A stretch of 64,000 nucleotides of DNA from Stereocaulon alpinum (taxonomy: Eukaryota > Ascomycota > Lecanoromycetes > Lecanorales > Stereocaulaceae). The stretch covers positions 56,429 through 120,428 of the forward strand of contig JAEUBA010000095.1 of the NCBI GenBank assembly GCA_018257865.1, in the 5' to 3' direction. Position numbers and translations under genes: made by a program. Shown here in pieces: positions 12,323 to 24,760 of this stretch (position 1 is its first letter; every line of letters starts with the position of its first letter). A model generated the notes under the pieces. The model did no database searches. It was not told the DNA's origin and saw nothing but the letters and a program-made list of their open reading frames with translations.

Positions 12323-13318
12323 TTACCACATGCCCTCCATTCCTGCCATTGCTTCCATCTCATCATCAAAGTTGTCATCTTTTACTGGACTTTCCTGGGC
12401 AACTGGGGCTGGCGTAGTTGTGCTTGTGGCTTCCTTCATATCATCCTCCGCAAGCAATGCATCCAAATCATCATCCGGAGGTTCACCACCTGCTTCTTCG
12501 TCGTCAGACATAAAAAGACTCTCTTTTGAATTTTCCTTTGCCTTAGTCGAGGGGTCTTTCTTTGCCGGTTCTGGAGTGATTCCATAGAGGTCCTCCTGAT
12601 CAGCGTTGACGGCATTGCCGGCGAGCGGTGTTCTGGATCTCCCAGTCGGCTGAGCTGCGGGCTGGTCCTTCTGGAATTTTGAGCTTGTCTTCTGTGCATC
12701 TGGTCCCTTTCGGACACTCCCATAATCCTCTAGTGTTTCGCGTGGTTTACCCTCACTTATCCATTCCTTTCTCATTGTCTGCATCCGCTTGGTGTGACCC
12801 AGCTTCTCTATTATTGCAAGCCCATCGGCAAACTTCGCTCGTGGATATAAATCATCTAGCCATAATTGATAAACATTCAATAGCCGAGCAACGTCAGAGT
12901 ACTGTCAGAGCTTTCTTAGTCATCGTACGAGAACATGTCTATTTTGGGTTGTACCTCGTGGCCTTTGCCTCTAAACTTCAGGCGCTCTTTCGTAATCCGC
13001 CGCAGCTTGGGAATGCCCGCCTGTGACAAAAGTCTGTCTCCATATGAGCATTAGAGCTTGTTATCAGGCATCCTTGTATGCCGACCTGTTTTCGTCCAAC
13101 TTCGGTACTGGCGCCCTCTTTCTCGTGACCTTGATCTCTTCATCGATGCCTAAACCCGCTCCATTCTCTTTCCCATTGGCTTTCTCTACAGGCTTTTGCC
13201 GGGCAGATACATTCATATTGGTGTCCACATCGCGAAATACATCACCGATGTCGTAATCGAAGAGGTCATCCAGATCATCTGCTGGAACATTCCGAGCTCC
13301 TATATCTGTCGCTGCCAT
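12323..13318 (-). CDS. CSM3: Replication fork protection complex subunit Csm3/Swi3 (296 aa)
   Basis: Exons are 13318-13086, 13033-12955 and 12901-12323. Exon 2 plus the start of exon 3 form the conserved Swi3 domain (about residues 78-160): GIPKLRRITKERLKFRGKG, then LDDLYPRAKFADGLAIIEKLGH and RMQTMRKEW. The first donor is the weak GTCGGC, but it is the only junction that yields the conserved NRLL. The C-terminal half is polar and acidic and ends in Met/Gly/Glu-rich sequence. Csm3/Swi3 pairs with Tof1/Swi1 to stabilise stalled forks, support the S-phase checkpoint and aid cohesion. The ATR/MEC1 kinase gene lies only a few kilobases away, probably without functional meaning. Transcribed divergently from NUXM. 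Confidence 0.9.
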
Positions 13319-13601
13319 GGTGAAGCTGTTGAACGCTCTGGGAGGCCAATGTGGAATTCGCAGCTGTCGAGTCGCAGTTCGCTGCGGTTACTTATGGTGG
13401 ATCAACCGAATTTGATGCCAGTCAATATCTAAGTTGACGAAGTCGCGTGGAGTCGGTGGGATACGTGCCGTTAAGTGCACCTCGATTTAATAAAACCACC
13501 CCCATGTTACTTGCTATCGCGACCGCAACCACCAATACAACCTACGTACTCCAACCCACCTCAACGTCTCTCGAACGTTCATTGAGTGACTCTCACCCAA
13601 C
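13319..13601. promoter_or_regulatory. Divergent promoter region CSM3 / NUXM
   Basis: The 283 bp between the two start codons must hold both promoters. No specific factor site is assigned. Confidence 0.4.
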
Positions 13602-14373
13602 ATGACGGACATGCAGCGGCGGCCATATGTGCCGGCAAAGCAGCTGAATTCGCCATATCCTGTCAGTTTCCCTCAATGGATTGTGGAAGACGAGCTAATA
13701 GCTCTCGAAGCTCATTGACAGCGACCCGTACGCCCCTCATGCCGCACCTATAACAACCATACTAACTGCTGTCCAGCCATTTCAAGCGAGTCTGTGGATA
13801 TGCTCGCACATCCGACTACTTTAAAGCGGGCGCGTTTGCCGCTTTTGGCCCAGGTCTGATGTTACTCTGGGAAAAGATCTCACCATCACACGTGAGCAAG
13901 AGCAGCTTTGCATCCGTCATGCGACTGTCCTACACCATTGGTGCTGGTGCAGGATTTCTATACTTCTACACATTATCGATCCGTGGGCACTCTCACACAT
14001 GTTCGAAGAGAGCTGAGACTAATACAGCGGGCAGAGCGGTTCTACGGAATGGAAGAGAATAAGCGTGAGATCGAAATGGATATGCGAGAGATGGTGGATA
14101 AGGTCAAAAAGGGGGAGCCGCTCTACGGGAGGTCGAGCTTGACGCCATATATGCAAGGAGTGGCTGCGCGAAATTCGAGGTACACTGGGATTTGGCTTCA
14201 TGTCATTCCCTGGTTCAACTTCGTGAATCACGATCAGGTATGTTGGTCTTCTGGTACGCCTAGCTGAGTTGCTGATCGATAGTTCTTAGCATGGTGTCGA
14301 TACGGCTAAGTATTACAGACAAGCTGAGAGAGAGCTTGCTGCGGAACAGGAAGCGGGAGCTAAGAGCGCTTGA
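13602..14373 (+). CDS. NUXM: NADH:ubiquinone oxidoreductase 20.9 kDa subunit (complex I, NUXM type; 189 aa)
   Basis: Five exons: 13602-13661, 13711-13727 (17 nt), 13777-13982, 14035-14237 and 14290-14373. The phases agree throughout. The spliced N-terminus gives SPYPLIDSDPHFKRV, the conserved start of this fungal subunit; two membrane spans follow (about residues 40-60 and 70-95), then RFYGMEENKREIEMDMRE and the PWFNFVNHDQHG motif near the end. Acceptor 14034 was preferred over the nearer CAG at 14027 because only it preserves frame and the family spacing before RFYG. The protein is an accessory subunit in the membrane arm of mitochondrial complex I. The first donor (GTCAGT) is non-consensus but required. 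Confidence 0.87.
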
Positions 14374-14853
14374 GAATGATGTACGTAAAGATTGAAGGGC
14401 GTTTGGAGAATACGAAGGGTTCAATTAGTAGCTCGCTAAGTTTTCCAATTCGTGGTCTAACCCTAATGTGGAGTCTTGGTCGATCCACTGAACACCGGAG
14501 TAGCAAATGGGAACCGGCACTTCTACCCAGAGCAGCAAATGACACAGTCTCTGCTCGTATGAGTAATTCTCTGACTTGTTGCTGGAGGTTCTCTAATGTC
14601 TTCTGGATATTGTTAAATCTAGACTCTTCTAATTGCACTCATCATGTACTCATACCTCTTGGAGAACTTCGCAAATTCATGTGTGACCTCGGAACATTCT
14701 GCGTTGCGATCTCTTGTTAATTCGGTGGCTTAGCTATACGTTTACTCAATCATCCCGCCGACTCTGTCGCCCTTCCATCAACGAAGACCAGACAGGTGTC
14801 TTAATCTTCTATCGCGGAATGCCATCTGCATCTAAAGTGGCTTAATGCACCGA
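14374..14853. other. Intergenic, convergent NUXM / TAD2 3' ends
   Basis: No gene or repeat recognised; the short open frames on both strands lack support. Confidence 0.5.
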
Positions 14854-15660
14854 TCAAGGTAGCGGCGGAACCTCAGTGTTGAGTTGACGGTCCTTTTTTG
14901 GTTTGGGTTCCGGGGCTTACGAAAGACAAATTAGCTGTTTTCCAAGTGCTCTCATTCAAAGCCTTACCTTTTTCGTTCTCCTGAACGTAAAATCGCCGCA
15001 GCAACATGATAGCCTCCTCGCGGAAAAGACCGCCATACACAGGGAATGGTTTATCCACCCCAGGACTATCGTAGCCTGATCAGCATTGCTAACGTCTGGA
15101 ATCCAATCCTGCGTACTCAGAGTGGATTGAAAGCACTCCACCAGTGCCACCGAAACGATCATTGGTGCAACCAAAGTACACTGCTCTGATACCGAATTGA
15201 CGGAGAGCAGACGCACACATGATGCATGGTTCGACGGTCACGTAGAGATCACTTTCACAGAATATAGACGGTTGATGCTTGCTGAGGATACTGCTGATGG
15301 CCATGAACTCGGCATGGCGTGTGCCCTTCATCATATGTCAGGGCATAGTGCCTGGATTCTATCTACGTTTCGACAGAATCCTTCATTGCTACATGGAACG
15401 TACATACATTGAGAGACCTATTCGTATCATTCATTCCTTTACCAATAATTTCGCCATTGTGAACAAAGACACATCCAACTGGTACTTCATCAGAGGCTAG
15501 TGCCTGCTCGGCCTGCTACGGTCAGCTGATTCTTCCCGTGGCTTAAGGCTTGCCTCTGGCGTACCATCTCCAAAGCCGCTCGCATATATTGTCGATGTAC
15601 TGAATTCTGTAATATCGAAGCTGCCCTCTCGGGGTCCATTGGCTTGTTTTCGAACTCCAT
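14854..15660 (-). CDS. TAD2: tRNA-specific adenosine-34 deaminase catalytic subunit Tad2 (189 aa)
   Basis: Exons 15660-15565, 15512-15408, 15325-15117, 15065-14968 and 14915-14854 join in phase. The zinc-dependent cytidine/deoxycytidylate deaminase fold is clear: DEVPVGCVFV, then H71-A-E73 (zinc ligand and proton shuttle), and PC101-IM-C104, the other two zinc ligands. The C-terminal part contains PFPVYGGLFREEAIMLLRRFY, typical of Tad2, and a short proline-lysine tail supplied by the last exon. Tad2 with Tad3 converts A34 to inosine in the anticodon wobble position of several tRNAs, an essential function. It is transcribed divergently from the ATR kinase gene, with 252 bp between the start codons. 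Confidence 0.93.
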
Positions 15661-15912
15661 CTTAGTGACGATGTTTCCGGTTAAGAAGCAATTACGTTTA
15701 CGTCAGAATGCAAAATGTATGACAGATGGTCAAAGTGGCAAATCCTTACTGATGGTTCTGTGGCTCTTGGCGTCCATAGGGCTGAAGTGGAACCTTCTAA
15801 TGCGCGACCTTTTGACAACCGCGTTGCGTTGCGATGACGACGCGTCTACCCCTTCAACAGAGATGATTGACAGCAAGATTGGCTTATCACTCCGGGGAGA
15901 GCTTGAGCAAAT
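15661..15912. promoter_or_regulatory. Divergent promoter region TAD2 / ATR kinase
   Basis: A 252-bp shared upstream region between the two start codons. No specific motif is assigned. The in-frame alternative start for the kinase is not supported because the frame upstream of 15913 is closed. Confidence 0.35.
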
Positions 15913-18900
15913 ATGGCTCGTGGCGTGGCGAGGAGTGGCTCAGGTCGCCCTGTCTTCAGCGATATGCACCAAGACGGAGACATACCACAATCCACTTTGG
16001 CAGCCCAACTTGTCAATCATTTTACAGATGGGAGGAAGCATTCCAGGGACAAGAACCAGGATCAAGAGACATTTCGGCAGCTGCTTCAAGAAGTTCTTGA
16101 TGCCGAAGACGGGCAGCATCCCCGTCCAGAGACTTTTGAGATGGACAGTAACGTGAATTACAAGCTTATCCACGTGATCTTCAAAGCAGGACTTGAGGGT
16201 CTTAACTCAAGGGACCCTTTTAGTGGAAAAGACGAGCAAGACAAGCAGGCCATCAACAGCTTGGCTGCTATAGAGCACACTATCAGAAGGAATCCGGAAG
16301 TACTCTTCGTCGTTCCTTCGAGTCAAGAAAACGATCCGAAATCAACATTACCGTTGTACATGTGGCTTGTGCCCAAGCTCTTGGCTTTTACGGCTTACAG
16401 TAAGAATGATGGAATTCGAGATGGTGTTATGCGATTACTTAAAACTGCGTTGGTCATGGAGAGAAAGGTGCATATCAGACAAGTCAAAGTTGATACAGTC
16501 TTGAGGTACGTCAAAGGCTGTACGAAAGGTCAGTTCATATATCGCGCTCCTAGGCATTTCAATAACTGAGAGCCATCTGAAGACCTCTTCTATATTGAGG
16601 CGTCGGCAGCCAATTCGGTGGGCATCCACACCCTTCCGCAACCAGTCGTACCTTCGGCTACGACCATCACAGAAGTCTGTCCAGATGATTTGCAATACAG
16701 CCAAGTACAAAGCGCGGTGGAGATACAATTTAGAGACATCGCGTTTGCGAATGATGTGACCATGTCCTGTCTATTCTTAGTCATCATCAGTGCAGACGCA
16801 GATGGGGCTAGAAGTAGAAGTTCAACGGCCACTGAGAAGGGGTGGGCACTGAGCAGCTTAACACGGTTCTGGCATACCGTAGCCACAGACGGCGTACCAC
16901 TCAGTTCTAACCGGATTTCACTGCGATGCGTCGTTCTATTTCTGAGAGCAATCCGCACGGTCGTTTCTCACATGGCTGGGGTCAAGTCTCGCTCCGCACT
17001 TGTGTCCAGAATCATGATTCTCAGCTCGCAGGCATTGTCTACGCTCCTTGTCACCCAACCACCGCTTGTAGACTTGACCATTGGACGGCAACTGTGCATG
17101 ATACTCTTCGAGTTGGCTTTGCTTAGTCAAGAGTCTCGATTGTTACATCAAATTTTCCTCGAGCACATTATACCAAGGCTTCATGGCGCAAAGGAGAACC
17201 AAACCCATTTCTTTGACCTTGGCCAAGACCTTGAGGTATGGTTCGAGATATAATTCTTCAAGTACCGACCAGCTCATTATGCTATAGCACGCCATATCTC
17301 TCATCCTTCATTTGTATAATCAGGCGTCTCATTTCGAGGCCCTGCCTTTGGCTCAGGCTCCAGCATGGTCCTTTAGAGACACAGAATTACAGGATCTAAA
17401 TCGTAGGTACTTCCACAACGCGAGGTACAATCCAGACATGGAAGACACCGAAAGGCCTTTAAAGAGAGCACGTCTATCTGATATCAATGGGGAGGACTCG
17501 ACCTTCGACTTACGTTCCATGATCGTGAATAGAATCAATGATCTTTTGGGCGTTCCAGAAAATTCGGCCCTTATAAACCTCACTGCGGTTGCAGTGTAAG
17601 TGATCCTCCTTCCAAGGCAACATTTCACCGCTGACAATCACCAGTGATTGCTATCCAGGGTTGTCAGAAAGTGCACAATCGTCACTGTACTTGCTGATTG
17701 GGCAATTGTCATGTGCAAGTGCGAACAGTATATCGAAAACTTCGGATCGTGACACCCGGCATTCTCCAGAGATCAAGTGTCAAATCTGCGATGCCGAATT
17801 GGAGTGCAGAAGTTCATTAAGGTTGTGGGAAGGACCAGAATCAGAAGAGATGTTTTCAACCATTGCAAGTCTCATCAGGCTGCCGAAAACGCAAAAGCAT
17901 AGGCGACCACGCGTTGCAGCAATGCTAGCGCTAAAGCGACTCCTATCTCACACAGCGGATTTAGACCATCTCAATCTTGCGACGTCCCCGTTCGGCCAGT
18001 GGTGTTTTCAAGGTTTGCACAGCTCTATAAGAGAGCTACGTATTGCTGCTGGGTATGTTAGCACAACCTTGTCTGATCTTTCTGAATGCTGACCATCCTG
18101 TAGACGGACTTTACCAGTCTTTCTGCAATATCCTTCAGACTCCGGCATTCTCTCGAAGAACCGTATCCGTAGTCTTGATTTTTTACGTGGTTTTTCTGGG
18201 CAGAGCGATCTGGCACTCCAAGAAACGTGCATTTTGGCTTGGGGACAGATTGCCCGGTATGTTGAGCCTAGTGGCCTCCACAGAACGTGCTCATCCTCTT
18301 TCTAGAGTTTCAAATGGAGACCAAATGAACTTGGTGTTACTGAAGCTTGTGGAATATCTTGGTCACACGAACGCACTGCTTTGTGGACTCGCGTATGATG
18401 AAGTCAGTTGCCATCTTATGTTTGGATAAAATCTATTGCTCATGAATTCCAGATCCAGGGACTCTCGAATCATTCACCGTTCTCAGCAATGAAACTTTTC
18501 GCTCCGTACTGGCATACTATCGCAGTCACCGTCGTCCAAGATGTGAATCGGCGGCCTCAGATAGCACAACAGATGTCAGATCTATTGGCAATGAGCGTGA
18601 ACGACTTTCTCTCCATGACACAGGTCTATACCGTACCTCACTTTGTTTTAACCAAGAAAAAGGACGTCCTGCAGCGAATCGCAGATGCTTGCGGCCAGTC
18701 GATCATGGTGCTGTGCAGGGAACATAACAACCTGGCTGCAATCCTCTCGTGTGTTTTACTCCAGACACCAAGCGACGTGGAAAGCCTTGTCATGAACTTG
18801 CTCAATGCTGTATCTCCAGAATTCGGTAATGTGGATTGTGCAGAACTACTCAGATCAGAGCCTCAGGCAACGGCTTCCGAGTTGCTGAGAGCTGCTGGGG

Positions 18901-21900
18901 AGAGCGATGAAGCGAAGAACGCCAATGTAAGTGGTTGTCTTTCTCGTTCAGGGCGTCCGAGCTTACGCTTCGTAGGCTCACCAGGCATTGCATTTCCTTT
19001 CTAGTGTCACTCACGGGAAGCCAGCATCGAGTCGAGGGTCCGCTCGTAGAACGGATGTAGTTGGCCCATTCTTCGAGACTCATGTCTTGGGCATCATGGC
19101 TCTACTTGCCGATACTATCAATGATGGAAAGGGCCCGCAGCCAGTTCTAGAAAAGATTAGGTGTCTTGGAGCAATCCGCGAGATGATTAAGCTCGCGAGG
19201 AGCCACATCAGCAACGGCTTGCCACAAGTATGGAATTCGCTTTCCAATACATTGTACTAGTGCTAATGTAATTCGTAGATATGTGCATGTTTAAGATCAG
19301 CCATCGAGAACAAGGACCTCGCTAATCAAGGCTTTGATGCATGGATCATCATGATGACTACTCTAGGAGAAGACGAAATTGCAACACTCCTAGATCCGAC
19401 GTTCGCTATACTTGTCCAGCATTGGGAAACATTCCTCCCGGAGATACAGAGCAGGGCTCATGACATGATCGGTCACCTTTTGCAAGCACATTCGTCCATG
19501 ATATGTGACGTTGTGCACACACTTCCCTCTCTTGCCTCCATACCCCTGATGGCCAAATACGACGAAGAGCTAAGCAACCGCAAGGCGACGCGAGATGTAA
19601 AACACCATTTTCAAGCCTTCAGTCAGCGTTGCCACAGTGAGAATGCTACAGTCGTTTTGACGGCTCTTGACGAACTTTCCAATTACCTCGAAGAGCACCA
19701 GGGCTTCCTACATGAGGCTGCCAATACTGAGCAACCTGACCCGGTCGTGAGCCAACTAGCTCGATCCATTCTTGACACTGCTATCCTCTTCAGTAATACG
19801 CATTCGGAAATCGCAGTTCTCTGCGCCAGGTGCCTGGGACTGGTCGGGTGCCTGGATCCTACACGCATTGAAGCGGTTAGGGAGAAGAGGGAGATACTCG
19901 TCCTTTCCAACTTCGTCAGAGATGATGAGACGAACGACTTTGTGATCTTCTTCCTTCGCGAGGTCCTTGTCAAAGCATTTCTTTCCGCAACAAATTCGAG
20001 AAGTCAGGGATTCCTGGCCTATGCTATGCAAGAGCTGCTGAGCATCTCCGAAATCAAGGAATCTGTAGCTCATCGATCTAGAGACGGCCCATTCGATGCG
20101 AACTATCGCAGATGGGTATCGCTCCCAGAATCAGTGAGGACAACTTTGATGCCCTTTACGGATTCCAAATACTTTGTGACCGCAGGAGTCTTGCAGCCAC
20201 CATGCAATTACCCTTTGTACAATGCGGAAATGAGCCATGGACAATGGTTGCGCAGTCTTACCTTCGACCTTCTCAAGAAGCAGGCCGGCGCAGGTAAGGT
20301 ACAGACCATCTTCTCGGTCCTCAGCCGGATCGTGCGATTCCAGGACATCTCTATCTCAAATTTTCTATTGCCCTTTGGATGTCTGAACGTCATCATAAAT
20401 GGGATCGATCAAGAGAAGCTGGAGATCGCCCAGGAGTTGCTTCTTGTATTGCATCAACCATTGCCAGAAAAAAGTTCCACGCGAGATAACATTATTCATT
20501 GCAGCCAGGTAAGTGGTGCAGAATTCTATCGATGACACCCGCTGATCTACGTCGCGAGTAGACTGTATTTCAAGTGCTAGATTATCTATCGCGCTGGATG
20601 CAAGAGAAGAAAAAGGAACTAGCAGCCTCCACGAGTACAGGTAGTCGAGCGGCTCGATCGCTGTCCGAAGCGGATATCATTACGGACGTGGCACAGATTC
20701 AAAGCGTCGAGATGGTTCTTTCTATGATACCTGCAGACGTGATATCACGTCGAGCAGTGGAATGCAAGTCTTACTCCCGCGCGCTGTTTCACTGGGAGCA
20801 GTTCATTCGCCAGCAGAGAGACCTACATAAAGCTACTAATCAAGAGGCCAATTTCGAGCCATTGTACGAAAGACTTCAGGAGATCTATACGCAAATTGAC
20901 GAGCCTGACGGTATCGAGGGCATCTCGGTACACCTGCACGTACTCAATATCGATCAGCAAATCCTGGAACACCGCAAGGCCGGGAGATGGACTGCAGCCC
21001 AAAGCTGGTATGAATTACTTCTCACCAAAGAGCCAAACAATCTGGAAGTCCAATACAACCTTCTGACAAGTCTTAAAGAGTCTGGTCAGCATGGTAAGTG
21101 ATGAATCTGACAAGTCAAATCTCAATCGGCTAATTCATATTGAAGATGTTTTATTGAACCAAATTGATGGCCTCCAGCGGTCTGACTCGAGCAAAATGCT
21201 GTCATTACCATTTGCCATCGAGGCGTCTTGGGTGACTGGAAAGTGGGACAAGCTAAGAGAATATCTATCGTCGGCAACAGATATTTCAGAAGTAGACTTT
21301 AACGTTGGGATCGGACGGGCGCTATTGGCACTCTCCGACAATAGAGTCGATGAATTCTGTAGTATCCTAAATCAACTCCGACAACACACCGCAAGAGGTC
21401 TCTCCGCGACAAATACAACCTCACTCCAAGGCTGCCATGAATCACTACTAAAGTTCCATGTGCTCACTGAGGTTGAGACGATCAGCGGTGTACATAGACC
21501 AGACTATTTGGAGAGGAGTGGTCTTATCAGATCGTTGAATCAAAGACTTGACGTGCTTGGGCCCTTCCTCTCTGATAAGCAGTACTTGCTTGGGCTCAGA
21601 CGGGCTACGATGCAGCTTTCCAAGTAAGTTCGTTGCCTTATTTTAGGATACGAGCTAACATTGCAAGGCGGGACTTCTCAAATATCGACATTGCATCTGC
21701 ATGGCTGACAAGCGCAAAACTGGCACGGAAGGGTGACTTCACCCATCAAGCTTTCAATGCTGTCCTGCATGCCTCTCAATTAGGCGATGAGTCGGCCACA
21801 ATTGAGCATTCGCGTCTCTTGTGGAGGGAAGGCAACCACCGTAAAGCTATACAAAGTCTGGAAGGGGCCATCGGTGCGAATGCATTTCGTTCCTATGATT

Positions 21901-23921
21901 ACACCGATGCCGAAGATTCCATAACAGCGAATAATACGGGTAAACAGCAACAGAACATTCTCGAAGCAAGGGCTCATCTGCTCTTGGCAAAGTGGATCGA
22001 CAGAGCCGGCCAAACCCAATCCGACGTCACTATCAGTCAGTACAAAAAAGCCGTGGACCATCACAATAGATGGGAGAAAGCCCATTATTACCTTGGAAAA
22101 CATTACAACAAACTTTTAGAATCTGAGAGAGCAAAACAGCCTTCGAAGCAAGCTCCGTCATACCTCAATCGTGAAACCGCTAAGCTAGTCGTTGACAATT
22201 ATCTGAGGTCCTTATGTTTCGGAGCAAAGTATATCTACCAGACTATGCCCAGATTATTGACGCTCTGGCTGGACCTGGGCTCTGACGCCGAGCAACCTCT
22301 GGATTCAAAATACAACCTTGGTGAGGAAACCCGGAATTATACGTTGGCGCAGCGCCGGAAAATGCTAGGAGCTTGCAACACTCAGGTACGAAAGCATATT
22401 GACCGTCTTCCAGCCTTCGTTTTCTACACGGCACTCTCCCAAATAGTGGCCCGGATCTGTCACCCGAATCAAGCTGTCTATAGTCTTCTGGTCGACATTG
22501 TTGTCAAAGTTGTCATTATGCACGCACCGCAAGCGCTCTGGACTTTACTGGCCGTCGTAAAGTCATCGTCGAAGGATCGAGCTAACCGAGGATTAAGCTG
22601 TATGACAAGAATCAATGAACACACCAGGAAGTCACGCACCGACGCGTCAGGACTGGAGTTGAGAACCCTTGTTGCACAGGGCGCAAAGCTGTCCGATCAA
22701 TTGCTGAATGTTTGCGAGGGCGATATCCAAGGAAAGCCAGCCAACGTAAGCCTAACACGAGATCTCAAATTCAATCACAAGACAGCTTCTTGTAAACTCG
22801 CAATCCCACTAGAAGTCTCCTTGACAGCTAGTTTGCCGACGGTGACCGACTATGTAAACATGAGGGCGCACAAGGCTTTCAACAACAAGGATTACATTCA
22901 CATCTCAAGCTTTCTTGATGATGTGGTAGTACTGAATTCGCTCCAGCGACCACGAAAGATCAGCATCCGCGGCTCAGACGGACACGTTTACGCCCTGCTT
23001 TGCAAGCCAAAAGACGATCTTCGCAAGGATCAACGCCTGATGGAATTTAACGCCATGATCAATCGTGCTCTGAAGAAAGATGCCGAATCTAGTAAACGAC
23101 GCCTCTACATCAAGACCTACGCTGTAACGCCCTTGAATGAAGAATGCGGTCTCATTGAGTGGATCGACAACCTCAAAACCCTGCGTGACATCCTCCTCAG
23201 CAGCTACAAGCAGAAGAATGTGCACATCAACTACGGAGAAATTCGAAATCTCCTCACGGAATCTATCTCTGCACCCGGTAAGCTCCACCTCTTCACTAAC
23301 AAGATCCTCCCGCACTTTACACCCGTCTTTCATGAGTGGTTTGTCGAAATGTTCCCTGAGCCTGGTGCTTGGTTCACGGCTCGTCTACGATACACACGCT
23401 CATGTGCGGTGATGTCGATCGTCGGGCACGTACTCGGGCTAGGTGATCGCCATGGCGAGAACATTCTCTTCGAAGAAGGCAACGGTGGCACCTTCCACGT
23501 TGATTTCAACTGCCTCTTCGACAAAGGCATGACTTTTGAGAAGCCAGAGCTTGTCCCCTTTCGTCTTACGCATAATATGATCGATGCATTTGGTGCTTAT
23601 GGAATCGAGGGGCCCTTCCGGAAGTCTTGCGAGCTTACGCTAGGCATCTTGCGGCAGAATGAGGATACATTGATGACGATATTGGAGACTTTCTTGTATG
23701 ACCCAACAACGGATTTCATCGGGAAGAAGAAGAAGGTGCCAAGCATCGTACCTGATACGCCAGAGGGTGTACTGGACAGTGTAAGGAGTAAAGTCAGGGG
23801 ATTGTTACCCATGGAGTCGGTACCATTGAGTGTGGAGGGGTATGTGCAGGCGTTGATTCAGCAGGCTACGGATCCTTTCAAATTAGCGAGCATGTATATT
23901 GGTTGGTGCGCGTTCTTTTAG
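15913..23921 (+). CDS. MEC1: ATR/Mec1/UvsB checkpoint protein kinase (about 2488 aa, 12 exons)
   Basis: Exons: 15913-~16528, ~16571-17235, 17288-17595, 17645-18052, 18104-18256, 18306-18402, 18453-18926, 18976-19227, 19279-20508, 20562-21093, 21146-21623 and 21668-23921. All junctions except the first are phase-consistent and strongly supported. The N-terminal two thirds are helical repeats including NLVLLKLVEYLGHTN (UME region); the FAT domain spans about residues 1480-2000. The PI3K-like catalytic domain holds GHVLGLGDRHGENIL (about residue 2327) and VDFNCLFDKG; the protein ends with the FATC tail MYIGWCAFF. NCLF plus the FATC ending identifies ATR rather than ATM/Tel1 or TOR. With its Ddc2/ATRIP partner it signals stalled forks and resected breaks. 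The exon 1/2 boundary is uncertain: donor 16506 (GTACGT) is stronger but breaks frame with nearby acceptors. Confidence 0.93.
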
Positions 23922-24760
23922 CGGGCGTTGAAGTAGTAGTTTGCAAAAGTGTATTCATTTTGACGCAAAATTATGTAACATATTGCACTCAATGAATGGG
24001 ACATAGTGCAGATACCAGGCTCGGCCCAATTCAATTCCACTCCGCTAGCTACTCAAAAACAAGAGCATGCATACACTCCTAGAGACATGTTATATTGGAA
24101 GTCTAAGGTTTCGGAGAGATACGGAGTACACACTAAAGCAAAGGCGAGACGGGGTTAGCGTGTTGAGCGGCCGTCTACCTACTAGTTAAATCATGTATCT
24201 GGCGTTTTGTCTTCGTGGCGAGCGCATGGTTTGGTTGTCCATCTGACTGTGGAGCCGAATGTCTGGTGTTCGACATAAATACTGAGATGATAGCCCAGCT
24301 GTTTACCTAGTGTCAGAGTCAGATATTAAGCGTTTGATACAAGTCTGAGCCAGTAATGTGGTCGTTTACAACTAGAAGCTGAATTAGACATCTGACATCT
24401 TACACAGGTACTGAGCGTATTTTTTCGGTTGTTTTACCTGGAAGCTGAGCTGGTATCTGGGTACTTGACTAGTCATGAAGCTGGGGACCTGGCTGTTAAG
24501 CTGAAGGTAGTATTGAAAATCTGACATTTCAGAGATGACAACTGGGAATGTGGACAGTAATTCGTCCCATGGAGAGCAAATTCAATGTCATTTTCTTCCA
24601 ATTTCGAGGCTCAGAAGTAGAATATAAAGGGAAAAGGAATTGGCGGGTGAAGCAATAGTGCTTTGATGGGGCTTCTTTTGCGGAGAGCGGCTATGAGCCC
24701 GCGAGATAGTGGATATATGATAGCATTAGAGCATGGACTGGTCGATTCCTACATGTCTTA
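23922..24760. other. Intergenic, convergent kinase / RIB7-like 3' ends
   Basis: About 840 bp without a supported gene. Bases 24,260-24,540 contain loosely repeated GAAGCTGA, CTGACAT and CTGGTATCTG words, but no regular period could be established. Confidence 0.4.

Noticed and set aside
16618..17253. Separate gene starting at 16618
   Set aside because: The frame continues the ATR kinase N-terminal repeats and splices into exon 3 in phase; the start there is GTG, not ATG.
24260..24540. Minisatellite downstream of the ATR kinase gene
   Set aside because: Words such as GAAGCTGA recur but with no constant period or alignment; not convincing as a tandem array.
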